This document shows, in pieces, positions 46,224-57,557 of a stretch of DNA of 64,000 nucleotides (the first letter of the stretch is position 1; every line of letters begins with the position of its first letter). The stretch spans positions 1,240,001-1,304,000 of the forward strand of contig CP126203.1 of assembly GCA_030272155.1 (NCBI GenBank), written 5' to 3'. The notes under the pieces are model-generated. The model had not been told where the DNA came from and did not search any database. It worked only from the letters and a program-made list of their open reading frames with translations. Origin of the DNA: Tetradesmus obliquus (taxonomy: Eukaryota > Chlorophyta > Chlorophyceae > Sphaeropleales > Scenedesmaceae). Both the position numbers and the translations under genes were made by a program.

Positions 46224-48007
46224 AGGCGGCGCGCGAGGCCACACTCTCCAAGTACAGCGGCTTACCCAGCGGCGTCCTGCTGTGCACTGACGTGGCTGCG
46301 CGCGGCCTGGACATTCCGGATGTGTCTTGGATTGTGCAGTACGACCCGCCGCAGGTATGAGGGGGAACGCTTAGTGTTTCATTGATGCATACTGTGATAT
46401 GCTTGCTGGCTTAGTTTGTGACATGGCCTTGTGTGTGCACAGATGTGGCTGCGAGGGGGCTGGACATACGCGATGTGTGCTGGATCACTCAACATTTGCG
46501 CATTTGCTGCTGGTTGCATGCTGCTGCTGGTGCGGTTTCCTTCTACCTCGCAGGACCCTGCCACATTCGTGCACCGCGTGGGCCGCACCGCCCACATGGG
46601 CCGCAGCGGCTCAGCGCTGGCGCATGCCACACAGTGTTGTACCAGTGTGCACTATGCAAGTATGTCGCTGTTTCTGCTGCACACTGCTGATGCACAACTG
46701 ACATCTGTTCCTTGCCGTCCCTTTCTGCTCCGCTTGTGCAGGACCCTGCCGCATTCGTGCACCGCGTGGGGCGCACAGCACGCATGGGCCGCAGCGGATC
46801 AGCGCTGGCGCTGCTGCTGCCCAATGAGAGCAGCTATGTGGAGTTCCTGCGGCTGCGCAAGGTGCCCCTGGTTGAGGCGCAGCTGATGGAAGGTGAGGTT
46901 TATTCCAAGCTGCAGCCTATCTATCCTTGTGTATGTAGGCTGCTGCCCAATGAGAACAGCTATGTGGAGTTCCTGAGGCTGCGCAAGGTGCCGCTGGTAG
47001 AAGCGCAGCTCATGGAAGGTGAGCTTTTCGACAACGTTGCTGCATTTGGAGTTGAGGGATTGGGGCGCTGCTGCTGCCCAATGAGAGCAGCTATGTGAAG
47101 TTCATGCGGCTGCGCAAGGTGCCCCTGGTTGAGGCGCAGCTCATGGAAGGTGAGCTTTTCGACAACGTTGCTGCATTTGGAGTTGAGGGATTGGGGCGCT
47201 GCTGCTGCCCAATGAGAGCAGCTATGTGAAGTTCATGCGGCTGCGCAAGGTGCCCCTGGTTGAGGCGCAGCTGATGGAAGGTGAGGGTTTGGTACAACAG
47301 CGATGTGTTGCTGTGTCTGGAGTTTAGTTCGTCAAGTCGAGTGTAAGGGGCTGCTGCTGCTGCCCGTTGAGTGCTCCTACGTGGAGTCTTGGAGGCTGAG
47401 GCAAGTGCCGCTGGTTGAGGTGCAGCTGTTGCTTACGCTTCTGCTTGTTGCCGCTACAGGTGCTCCGGATGCCGCGCAGCTGGCTGCTCTGCTGCGAAAA
47501 GAGGCCGAGAGCGACATGGAGGTCCTGGAGAAGGCCACATTACAAATGCCATGCTTGGCTTCTGTCTGTTGCTGCTGCAGGTGCTCCGAATGCTGCTGTG
47601 GTTGCGGCCCTGCTGTGTAACGAAGCCGATAGCGTCCGTGAGGTCATGGAGAAGGCCATCTGCAATTTCTCAGTTGCGTTATTGTCCACGCCTGCCTTTT
47701 CTGCAGGTGCTGCAGACGCTGCCAAGCTGGCTGCGCTGCTGCGCAAGGAGGCCAGGGGCTACAGGGAGGTCATGGAGAAGGCCACATCACAAATGCCATG
47801 CTTGCGCTTCTGTCTGTTGCTGCTGCAGGTGCGCCTGACGCTGCTGAGCTGGCAGCGCTGCTGTGAAAAGAGGCGGAGTCAGACTGAGGAGTCATGGAGA
47901 AGGCCACATGCACATGTACCAATGCTGGACAACCTTGCATGCATGTTGGTTCAACTAGCTTACGGTGCCCGCACTGCTGCCTCTGCTGCCGCCGTCGTTG
48001 CCGCCGC

Positions 48008-48045
<38 letters not shown>

Positions 48046-49175
48046 CCACTGCAGGTGCTCCCGACGCCGCGGAGCTGGCAGCGCTGCTGCGAAAAGAGGC
48101 TGACAGCGACAGGGAGGTCATGGAGAAAGCCACAGTATTTCATACCCCTGTGTTTTTTGGTGCTGCAGGTGCGCCTGACGCTGCTGAGCTGTCAGCGTTG
48201 CTGCGCAAGGAAGCTGAGAGCGACCGGGAGGTCATGGAGAAGGCCACGCGCGCCTTTGTCAGCTTTGTGCGCGGCTACAAGGAGCACCACTGCAAGTTTG
48301 TGTTCAGGCTGCAGGTGCGACAGGCAGCAGGCGTTCGAAGTTGCAGAACTAGGCTGTCTTTTGTTGTTGTGTTGCCATGCTGCAGCCATTGCGTGCGGGC
48401 AGCAGCACCACTGCAAGTTCGTGTTCAGGCTACAGGTGTGGTGCTGTAAGGGTTGGTGTATACGTCAATCTCTACAACTGCTGTGCATGGCTGCTTGTTT
48501 TTGCCTGTTTGTGCCTGTCAGTTGTGTGCGCGGCTACAAGGAACACCACTGCAAGTTCGTGTTCAGGCGGCAGGTAGGGGGCGTAGTTGAGTGATGTTAA
48601 TGATGATGGTGGTGGTGCTGCTGGCGCAAATATCATCCCTGGTCATGCGGCTGTAAGGAGCACCACTGCAAGCTCGTGTTCAGCCTGCAGGTAGGTCGCG
48701 TAGTTGGGTAATGTGGTGGCTGTGCCTCTGCGTCTTTTGTATCGGCTACAAGGAGCACCACTGCAGGTTTGTGTCCAGGCTGGAGGTAGGGTGTGCGGTT
48801 GAGTGATAGTGTTGATGATGGTGGTGGTGCTGCTGTTGCAAATATCATCCCTGGTCATGCGGCTACAAGGAGCACCACTGCAGGTTTGTGTTCCGTCTAC
48901 AGGTGCGCTGCTGTACCCGGCTGCTTGTTCTCGCTTGTGTGTGCCTCTCTATTGTAGCGACTGCAAGGAGCACCATTGCAAGTTTGTGTTCAGGCTGCAG
49001 GTGCGGCAGGCACCGGGCGTGTTATCTGTGTCCTGGTTGTGCGTTGTTGCTGCTTGCTGTTTACGTCGGCGGTCAGGTGGCAGTGGGCGACGTCTGTTCT
49101 TTTGTTTCAGCCATGTTCTGAAAACTAGGGCCGCTAGGGCCGCTGGCCGTGTCGCTCGGGCTGCTGAAGCTGCTG

Positions 49176-49224
<49 letters not shown>

Positions 49225-49566
49225 GCAGCAGCTGCCGCTAGGGCCGCTGGCCGTGTCCCTAGGCCTGCTGAAGCTGCTGCTGCCGCCGCCGCTGCTGCTG
49301 CTGCTGCCGCCGCTGCTGCTGCTGCTTTGTAGGAGCTGCCGCTTGGGCCGCTGGCAGTGTCACTGGGCCTGCTGAAGCTGCTGCTTAAGCTACTGCTGCT
49401 GCTGAAGCTGCTGCTGCTGCTGCTGCTGCTGTGCAGGAGCTGCCGCTTGGGCCGCTGGCCGTGTCACTGGGCCTGCTGAAGCTGCTGCTGCTGCCGGTGC
49501 TGCTGCTGAAGCTGCTGCTGCTGCTGCCGCCGCTGCTGCTGCTGCCGCCGCTGCTGCTGCTGCCGC

Positions 49567-49600
<34 letters not shown>

Positions 49601-50739
49601 CAGGAGCTGCCGCTAGGGCCGCTGGCTGTGTCGCTAGGCCTGCTGAAGCTGCCGCGCATGCCAGAGGTGAAGAAGGGCTCAGCAGCCAATGCCCTGGATG
49701 CATTTACTCCTTCTGCTGTTGATCCAGACAGTGTGAAGTTCCAGGACAAGCAGCGGGAGAAGCAGCGGCAGCAGGTGGGTCTAGGGAGGACTATGGATGT
49801 AGTGTTTGCCTGCTTACGTGGCTGTGTGCCTGTTGTTACAAGGGAGAGGCTGGGCTGTGTCCGGTTAGTACCGCTGGTCACGGCCCAACTCTGCAAGTTC
49901 TGGAAGAAGAAGAGAAGAGATCTCGCCGAAGACGAACTGTTGGCAAGCTTTGCAGAGCTGGAAGCGAGACAGCGTTCGCAGAATGCGGGGTCAAGCTGGG
50001 AGAGGCTGGGTGGATGTGAGCGCGGGCGCCTTGCATGGCTGTGCATTGAACCCAACATTAACTGCTCTTGGGGCACACCAGGCCGCCTCAACTTCTGAAT
50101 GCATTGAGACATATTGAGAAACACAGAGCAGTGCTGACGCCAGCTGCTTGCTGCTGTATCTCACCAATTGCCCCTGCCTGCGGCAACCCGGCCACTGCCC
50201 TGCAGATGCTGAAGCAGAAGCAGCAGCAAGCAGCAGCAGCCGGCGGCAAGCAGCCGCAGAAGCAGAAGCAGCAGGCAGCAGCAGCAGGCGCGGAGCCTGG
50301 CGCGCGGCTCACAGCAGCAAAGCGGCGGCAGCTGCAGGCACGTGATGAGCTGGCAGAGTTACAGCATGATTACAGCATGTTACGAAAGCTCAAGAAGGGC
50401 AAGATCAGCGAGCATGCGTTTGATGTGGCGACAGGTCTGTCATCTGACTCGGGAGATGACGAGGATGATGTGGCAGCAGCAGCAGCAGCAGTAAAAGCAG
50501 GCGGCAGACGAGCAGTAGCAGCAGCTGCAGCAGCAGACAGTGGCTCGGAAGGGGGTGGCAGTGATGATGAGGGGGCAGAGCATGGGCAGCAGCTGCAGCA
50601 GCAGCAGGCGGCAAAGAAGCAGCAGAAGGGCGAGATGGTGCCGCCGGAGCGCTCGGTGGTGCACCGGCAGCAGCAGCTGCGCAAGCGCAAGAAGCGCCGG
50701 CAGCAGAAGCGGCAGGCTGCAGGGGCTGGGGCGAGTTGA
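41896..50739 (+). CDS. DEAD-box ATP-dependent RNA helicase, SPB4/DDX55/RH18 type
   Basis: A nucleolar RNA helicase; the SPB4/DDX55 family acts in 60S ribosomal subunit assembly. Exons: 41896-42132, 42613-42728, 43452-43581, 44291-44404, 44900-45154, 45474-45620, 46226-46354, 46742-46892, 48169-48314, 49604-49774, 50206-50739; all phases agree; 709 aa. Q motif around residues 25-37, motif I ASTGSGKT 50-57, PTREL 87-91, TPGRL 138-142, DEAD 164-167, SAT 195-197, TDVAARGLD 354-362, [10 protein letters not shown] 383-392. The C-terminal part carries the family signatures [24 protein letters not shown] and [10 protein letters not shown], which point to SPB4 rather than other DEAD-box types. The last 177 aa are Gln/Ala/Lys-rich with a basic tail. 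The ATG has a good context (GGCATGG). Nearly every exon has decayed partial copies beside it. No helicase motif is missing. Confidence 0.9.
42501..43115 (+). repeat. Echoes around helicase exon 2
   Basis: An acceptor-side echo (AG|CTGGGTGCTGTC) starts at 42503, 110 bp before the real exon at 42613. Donor-side echoes (GTGGCCAGCGTGCC...GGCAC|GTGAGTG) end at 42863, 42978 and 43110, against the real end at 42728. Spacing varies because CAG tracts of different length lie between them. Confidence 0.8.
43377..43451 (+). repeat. (CTG)n tract before helicase exon 3
   Basis: 24 triplets plus CAG, one CCG interruption, ending at the exon start at 43452. Confidence 0.9.
43700..44290 (+). repeat. Echo of helicase exon 3 end and of exon 4 start
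   Basis: 43708-43792 repeats the end of exon 3 with a small deletion that breaks the frame, then GTGAGC. 44130-44235 repeats the (CTG)n-CAG acceptor and the first roughly 55 bp of exon 4 including the DEAD codons. The real exon 4 starts 112 bp later at 44291. Confidence 0.8.
45155..45473 (+). repeat. Donor-side echoes of helicase exon 5
   Basis: Exon end GTCAGCGTGGAACAGAAGCT...CAGCTG|GTGAGG (45154) is repeated with ends at 45274 (120 bp on) and, degenerate, at 45411. A weaker echo of exon 6's end follows that exon at 45842. Confidence 0.75.
46030..46741 (+). repeat. Echoes of helicase exons 7 and 8
   Basis: 46083-46139 is a diverged acceptor-side copy of exon 7. 46439-46494 is a diverged copy of its TDVAARGLD part. 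46554-46625 is a copy of the start of exon 8, 188 bp before the real one. Several would code for helicase-like motifs with changed residues but lack a matching donor. Confidence 0.65.
46893..47285 (+). repeat. Donor-side echoes of helicase exon 8
   Basis: The exon 8 end (...GCGCAGCTGATGGAAG|GTGAG, 46892) is repeated with ends at 47018, 47149 and 47280. The last two copies are 131 bp apart and almost identical over the whole unit. A degenerate fifth copy lies near 47380-47430. Confidence 0.85.
47455..48168 (+). repeat. Acceptor-side echoes of helicase exon 9
   Basis: CAG|GTGCTCC(G/C)GA-type exon starts occur at 47460, 47581, 47707, 47829 and 48055 before the one taken as real at 48169. Each includes the conserved AALLRKEA...VMEKA coding part, and several keep an open frame for about 30 codons. 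Confidence 0.8.
48315..49000 (+). repeat. Donor-side echoes of helicase exon 9
   Basis: The exon end TACAAGGAGCACCACTGCAA...AG|GT recurs with ends at 48435, 48573, 48690, 48785, 48902 and 49000 after the real end at 48314. Spacing is 95-138 bp. Confidence 0.8.
49125..49603 (+). repeat. Acceptor-side echoes of helicase exon 10 within CTG-rich DNA
   Basis: GAGCTGCCGCT(T/A)GGGCCGCTGGC copies start near 49229, 49333 and 49437, 104 bp apart, with a more degenerate one near 49130. The real exon starts at 49604. Each echo passes into CTG/CCG repeats after about 50 bp. Confidence 0.8.
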
Positions 50740-51177
50740 TGCAGCATGGCCACTGTTACTCAAAAAACAGTTTAACATCCATGATGGCTTGTACTGCTGT
50801 ATGCTGTGAGTGGCGCTGCCAGCCTCGTGGGCATGGTATGCACCATGATGTAAAGAATTGGTAATGCAGCTCATACTCAAGGTGTGGCGGCAGATGTCAG
50901 CGCATAGTGCCGTACTGCCTGATGACAGCAGCATGTTGTTAGTTAGGGTTTGTGTTTGAATGAAAAACACACTGACGTTGACGTGTCTAGATGCTTGAGG
51001 GTTGGGTTCAACTGCAAGAGACTTACGAAACATATATTCGGCAGCGGCTTGCTTTTCAACATTGCAGGACGTGGACTGCACCTGATCACAAAGAGAACTG
51101 CCAAGGACTTTCGTAACCATGTACTGAAACTGCAAAGGATGAGCGCGCCAGTATAATCTTCAGCTGCTGGCATACAT
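50740..51177 (+). other. Short intergenic region between helicase and DUF1538 genes
   Basis: Contains the helicase 3' UTR and the promoter or 5' UTR of the next gene. No coding sequence recognised. An open frame at 50950-51156 (68 aa) has no recognisable family. Confidence 0.55.
50849..50853 (+). terminator. TGTAA poly(A) signal of the helicase gene
   Basis: TGTAA lies 110 bp after the stop codon. It is the usual polyadenylation signal of chlorophyte algae. Confidence 0.55.
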
Positions 51178-52636
51178 ATGACGCCAATGGAGGACGATTC
51201 AGTAGAGCAGCAGAAGCGGCCACCCTTGCTGCTCCGGGCGAAGCGGTCCGGCAACAGATGGATGCGACGCAAGGGCTGGGGCTTGCACAGTCGGCAGCTT
51301 GTATTTCATTATTTGCAGCTTATATGGGAGCAGCTGTCGGCCATGCTGCCCATAACCCTCCTGCAGGTAAATCAAGTTCGACACCCATTAGCCGTTGTTC
51401 ACAGCTCGATTCTCGCTACAAGGGCCTTGTTATCCAAGCATTAAATACATATTACATTCATCAAAATCCTGGTCCAACGGCGATCCGTGCTGCTGTCATG
51501 TGACTGTTGAAGAGCAGCAGGCAGCAGTGCTGTTTACATGCCTAAGCATGTGTGCTGTGAGTCATTTAGCCACTGCCTGTCCACGAGTCTGCATATAGTT
51601 GTCAGTCGTTTGCCGGTTTGCACTGTGCACAGCTTCAGCAGCACAAGGTGCATGCAGTCGAGCTTGCCATGCCAAGCAGCGCTGAACACCAGCATGTTGC
51701 ATGCCCTCCACACCAATCCCCAAGCATGTGCACACAGCAGAGCCCTTTCCATGTCTGCAGCAGTCTTGTTGGCACCTGCTGCAGCATTCTATCAGCTGCC
51801 ACGACATTGGTTGTCGCAGCAGCAGGCAGCCTGGTGGGGCTCCTTGCGTGTCTGAGCATGTCATTGTCCTGCCACAGGCACGCAGTCATTTTGTGCAGTT
51901 GATGCCACTCTCTGGCAACTGGTACTGCAGTTGTGCTGTGGAGCAGAACAGTTGAATCCTGCAAACACCAGCAGCTCTGTGATGATCAGAACGAGGCACT
52001 TGCAGGACGGCGCAGGCAACCGTTCGACTGTCCTGCAACTGGCGTACTGTTGTCCTGTCCTGCAAGTGTCTTCAATGTTGTCCAACGGACAGCTGGGACT
52101 GCAGTCGTCCTGTCCTGCCGTTTCATCAGCATTGCGTCCCCTTAACGATCTCTATCTGTCCTTCAAACGCTTCCTGCAACTGTCCTGCAACTTTCCTGCA
52201 AGGTGCTTGTGCTGGCGATCTTCTTCCACAAGTCCAGCAGCACGCCAGGCATCGATGCAGCAGGGCTGATGTCAGCAGTTGCAGGTGAGGCCTCTGGTTT
52301 TAGTTCTTCTGGTTCATCTGGCAATTAGTTCTTCTGGTTTATCTGGCAATTGAGATGATGTCTCCTCAGGCAGCTCTCAGGCAGCTGTCTTCACCTTATT
52401 GGCCTCATGTTGGCGCCTGACTTGGATTCCTGCTCAGTTATTTACTTCACAGTGCCAACGCAATGTAATGTATTAAATTCTATTGCAATGTGGCGTATGC
52501 AGGCCTGGTGCTGTTCCTGGAGGGGCTGCGGGTGGCGGTGATGCCCATGGCGCTGCTGGTGGGCAATCAGCTGCCACTCAAGCTGAAGCTGCCGTGGGTG
52601 CTGCTGGTGGCCTTCTGCCTGGGCGTGGTGAGCGGC

Positions 52637-52676
<40 letters not shown>

Positions 52677-53026
52677 TCATGCCTTGGGGTGTTGAGTGGC
52701 GTGCTCGAGTGTCTTATTTGGGCGTTGTGATCAGGCGTGGTAATTGACAGGAATCCTCCCTCAGTGGTGTTAGCACATGCCGCAGCAGCGGTGGTGGGGC
52801 AACATGCTGCTGACCAAGCTGAAGCTGCCTAGGGTGCTGCTGCTGGCATTCTGCCTGGGAATGGTGAGCGCAGCAGTTGTCAGCACGCGAATGGCGGCAT
52901 GAACAACAACGCCGTGGGTCGCACAGCAGCTGCAACAGTGCTGAATCATGCAGCAGCTTATTGACCCGCAGTCAGCAACATCATGTGCTGTTGCTGCTGC
53001 TGCTGCTGGCTGCGGCCACCGGCCGC

Positions 53027-53063
<37 letters not shown>

Positions 53064-53160
53064 TTTACACAGCTGGTATTATACACAGAGCCTGCTGTAG
53101 CGGCCATTTGGCCCCTGGCCAAGCTGGTTGACCCACAGTCAGCAAACTCACTGCTTCTTT

Positions 53161-53196
<36 letters not shown>

Positions 53197-55230
53197 AATG
53201 TATGCTGCAGCTTGTCACATATGCGGAGCCCGCCATAGCAGCCATCCGGCCCCTGGCCAAGCTTGTTGACCCCCAATCGGCCCCATACCTCTACTACATG
53301 ATGAATCAGCAGCAGGAGCTGCTGGTGCTAGCTATTGGTGTTGGTGTGGGCCTGGCGAGCGTGGTGGGCACGGTCAAGTTCCTGACCGGCGTCAGCATCA
53401 AGCCCTTCATTGCGGGCAGCCTGCTGCCCACAGTGGGACTGGCCTGCTACATGCAGTGGTGAGCACGGCAGAGCGGCGCATGCTGCTATTAATGCCGGAT
53501 CAGATATGAGCAGGGCTGGCATACTGTATGTGTGTTGGGCGATGTGGCTGTGGCTGAGCTGCCAGCAGCAGGAGCTTCTGCTGGTGCTGGCAATCAGACT
53601 CACTAATGCATGTGGTAAGCGCGGCAGAGGGACGCATGCTGCTGTGGTACTGCCAGATAAAAAGCCTGCACAGGGCTGGCGTGCTGTATGTGTGTTGATT
53701 TTCCTGTGGTGAGGTCCAGCAGCAGCAGGAGCTGCTGGTGCTGGCGATTGGTGTTGGCGTGGGCCTGGCGAGCGTGGTGGGCACGGTCAAGTTCCTGACA
53801 GGCATCAGCATCAAGCCCTTCATTTCGGGCAGCCTGCTGCCCACAGTGGGACTGGCCTGCTACATGCAGTGGTGAGTGTGCTGAGTATATCTTTGTGTTG
53901 GTGTGGCTGTTTCTATTGGCATTCGAGTTTGCATGTTTGAACAGCAGCGACACAACAGCAATTACTTTTTGTCGCAATCACCCATTGTGCCTGTGTGTGC
54001 CTCTGCTGCAGGGGCAACCCCAACCTGCGGCCCATCCTGGGAGTGGCTTGGGACTGCGGAGGCGTCACAACCGGGCCGGTGAGCGTCACTGCTGCTATCA
54101 TGTTACGTACTGTTGTCTACTGTGATCTGCGCGTGCCTGGCACAGTCTTGGTCTGAACAGCAAAGGTCACAGGCAGCGTGTAAGGCAAGCAACCCACCAG
54201 CTACTGCTGTCAGCCGGCTGCTGCTGCCTGCAAATCTAAACGCATGCGCATGAGTGCGCAGCTGATGATGCTGCAAATCTGAAACCGTGACCACGTTGTG
54301 TGCGCTACGTGTGTGGCAACCCTCCATGCGGTGACTATATAGCCGGGCGATGGATGACATCCTGCTGTCACCCATGCCAACCTGTTGACCATGCGCCCCT
54401 AACAAGCTGTACTCTGCTGTCGCTGCTGCCGCAGGTGGCCGTTCCTATCCTGTTGTCCCTGGGCGTGCTGCTGCATGTCCTCCTTTGTGCTGCCTTGTAT
54501 TGCATTGCACTGCGTGTCTGGCGTGCTGCTGATGGCATCCACTGTGCTGCTGATGGCATCCACTGTGCTGCTGATGGCATCCACTGTGCTGCTGATGGCA
54601 TCCACTGTGCTGCTGCTGCTGCCGCTGCTGCTGCAGGTGACTGTGCCCATCCTGCTGTCGCTGGGTGTGGGTGTCATGAAGGCGCAGCGGGAGCGAAAGC
54701 AGCTGCAGGCGGTGCTGGAAGATGCAGCAGTGCGGCAAGGTGAAGGTGAGGCTACACTCGACGCACTGCTTCCTTGTTGCAGCTGGTGTTAGGGCTGGTG
54801 CAAGTGATAGATGTGCACTGTGGCAGCTGCAGGCCGTGCTGGAAGATGCAGCAGTGCGGCAGGGCAAAGGTGAGCTTCAATTCAACACACTGCACTAGAT
54901 TCTTATTGCAGCAGCTGCAAGTGATAGATCTGCACTGTGGCGGCTGCAGCAGGTGCTGGAAGATGCAGCAGTGCGGCAGGGCGCAGGTGAGGCTGCACTT
55001 GACACACTGCATGGTATTCGTGTTGCAGCAGCTGCAAGTGATAGATGTGCACTGTGGCAGCTGCAGCTGGTGTTGGAAGATGCAGCGGGGCGACAGGCCA
55101 AGGTGCGCGCTCATCATTGATGGTTGCAGTCACACACACCACACGGTCGCTGCGGCAGCTGGCGAGAGAGGTTGTTGCGCGCAACGCAATACAGGCATGT
55201 TGAATATGCTGTTTCCTTGTGGCACTCACA

Positions 55231-55305
<75 letters not shown>

Positions 55306-56740
55306 AGGCAACACGTTGGAGGGCTTTGGCATTGTGACGCTGGCCTCGCTGCTGCCTGTGCTGGCAGTGGAGTTCATGGCCATCCTGACAGGAGCCATGT
55401 GAGTGGCTGGCTCTTCGAATTTTCCCAGGCTGGGGTCAATGCAGGTGCTTAGCATAGGGTCGGACATGTCGTTACTGTGTCTACCGGTGCTGGCAGTGGA
55501 GACCCATGGCCATCCTGACAGGAGCCATGTGAGTGTTTGGCTTGCAGTATAGGTTCCTAAAGCAGGTTCAAGCTGGAGTTCATGCAAAGGAGCTTGCAGC
55601 CTACGTTCATCTGCGATGCCAGCTATCACCTGGTTGTGGTCACATCCATGTTCACATCCATGTTCACATCCATGCCGACAGGAGCCATGCTCTGCTTGTG
55701 AAAGGACACAGGCTTGCAGGAATGCAAAGTGAAAGGACACAGGCTTGCAGGAATGCAAAGTGAAAGGACACAGGCTTGCAGGAATGCAAAGTGAAAGGCC
55801 ACAGGCTTGCAGGAATGCAAAGTGAAAGGCCACAGGCTTGCAGGAATGCAAAGTGAAAGGCCACAGGCTTGCAGGAATGCAAAGTGAAAGGCCACAGGCT
55901 TGCAGGAATGCAAAGTGAAAGGACACAGGCTTGCAGGAATGCAAAGTGAAAGGACACAGGTTTGCAGGAATGCAAAGTGAACGGACACAGGCTTGCAGGA
56001 ATGCAAATTGAAAGGACACAGGCTTGCAGGAATGCAAAGTGAAAGGACACAGGCCTGCAGGAATGCATTACATTACATTACATTACATGCTCCACTCAAC
56101 GAGGAATGCAAAGTGAAAGGACACAGGCTTGCAGGAATGCAAAGTGAAAGGCCACAGGCTTGCAGGAATGCAAAGTGAAAGGACACAGGCTTGCAGGAAT
56201 GCAAAGTGAACGGACACAGGCCTGCAGGAATGCAAATTGAATGGACACAGGCCTGCAGGAATGCAAATTGAATGGACACAGGCTTGCAGGAATGCAAAGT
56301 GAAAGGACACAGGCTTGCAGGAATGCAAAGTGAAAGGACACAGGCTTGCAGGAATGCAAAGTGAAAGGCCACAGGCTTGCAGGAATGCAAAGTGAAAGGC
56401 CACAGGCTTGCAGGAATGCAAAGTGAAAGGACACAGGCTTGCAGGAATGCAAAGTGAAAGGACACAGGCTTGCAGGAATGCAAAGTGAAAGGACACAGGC
56501 TTGCAGGAATGCAAAGTGCCGCTCTGCTGCTCAACACAATTAGACAAGCATACAATTGCGCCTGCAGATTCAGAATAGCAATAGGTTACTGCCACCATGC
56601 AGAGGCACTGGCTACATCTCACACAACACCAGCTTGCACTGGCTGTGTCACCAATGGCACGTGCCGCAGCGGCACGCATGTGTGTGTAACTGGATGCGTT
56701 CTGCTGCGCCACTGAGCCCCCTTCTGTTGCACCACATCGC

Positions 56741-56795
<55 letters not shown>

Positions 56796-57515
56796 AGCCT
56801 GCCGTACGAGTACGTGCTGGAGCAGGCATCGCTGGCAGCACAGAGGGCAGCCACAAAGCAGCCGGCAGCAGTAGACACGTGAGTGGCTGTCGGCGTTGAA
56901 CACCGTTCTGCAGTGAAGCTTTGTCAAGCAGTCAGGGCTTGCCAAGCCTGCGTATAAACAGTTGTAGGACAAACACTTTGCAGACTCACAATGCAGCAGG
57001 GTGCGGGTGGTTGAGGGCTGCAGCATTGCGCTGCTGCAGGCTACCATCCAGCAGGTGGAGGTGAGCAAGCTGGAACTACTCAGCCTGTTTATTGCAGCCG
57101 CTTTGCAGAAGCGAAATGCAGCATGCTGCTCACTCACATGTCTAGACGGGGCCCCGCCACCATGCGTGTGAGCAGGCCTCGCTGGCAGCACAGAGGGTGG
57201 CGACAGAGCAGCCTGCAGCAGTAGACACGTGAGTGGCTGACGCCTGTGAATCGACTAAATCAGCGGTCTCTTCTGCAGCAGGGCATGCCCTCCAGGCAGG
57301 GTTTGCCGAGCCTGAGTGTTGGTTGCCGTCCTGTGGACCTGCACCTGCGAGCCTGCGAGTGTGAGTGCTGGCGCCGCGGCCCTGGGCTGCAGCTGTGAGC
57401 AGTGACACGCATAACTTGCTGCCTCAGCAGCAATGGTCAGCAGCTTCTTGTTGGCAGTGACACCTGAGCATGGCTGCCGTCAGAGTTGTTGTCCCAGAAT
57501 TGCATCTCGTCCTTC

Positions 57516-57557
<42 letters not shown>

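Noticed and set aside
55114-56068. Long - strand frames (up to 307 aa) rich in CIPASLCPFTLHSC-like repeats
   Set aside because: They are read through the minisatellite, which is open in all three frames because its period is 31 bp.
55690-56518. CRISPR array
   Set aside because: The 31-bp units abut directly with no unique spacers, and no cas genes are present. It is a minisatellite.
57000-57060. Possible extra exon (VRVVEGCSIALLQATIQQVE) in the DUF1538 gene
   Set aside because: It can follow the exon ending at 56878 (even with a NAGNAG acceptor) but leaves the next exon (57786) out of phase. Direct joining of 56878 to 57786 is in phase. It may be a decayed or alternative exon.
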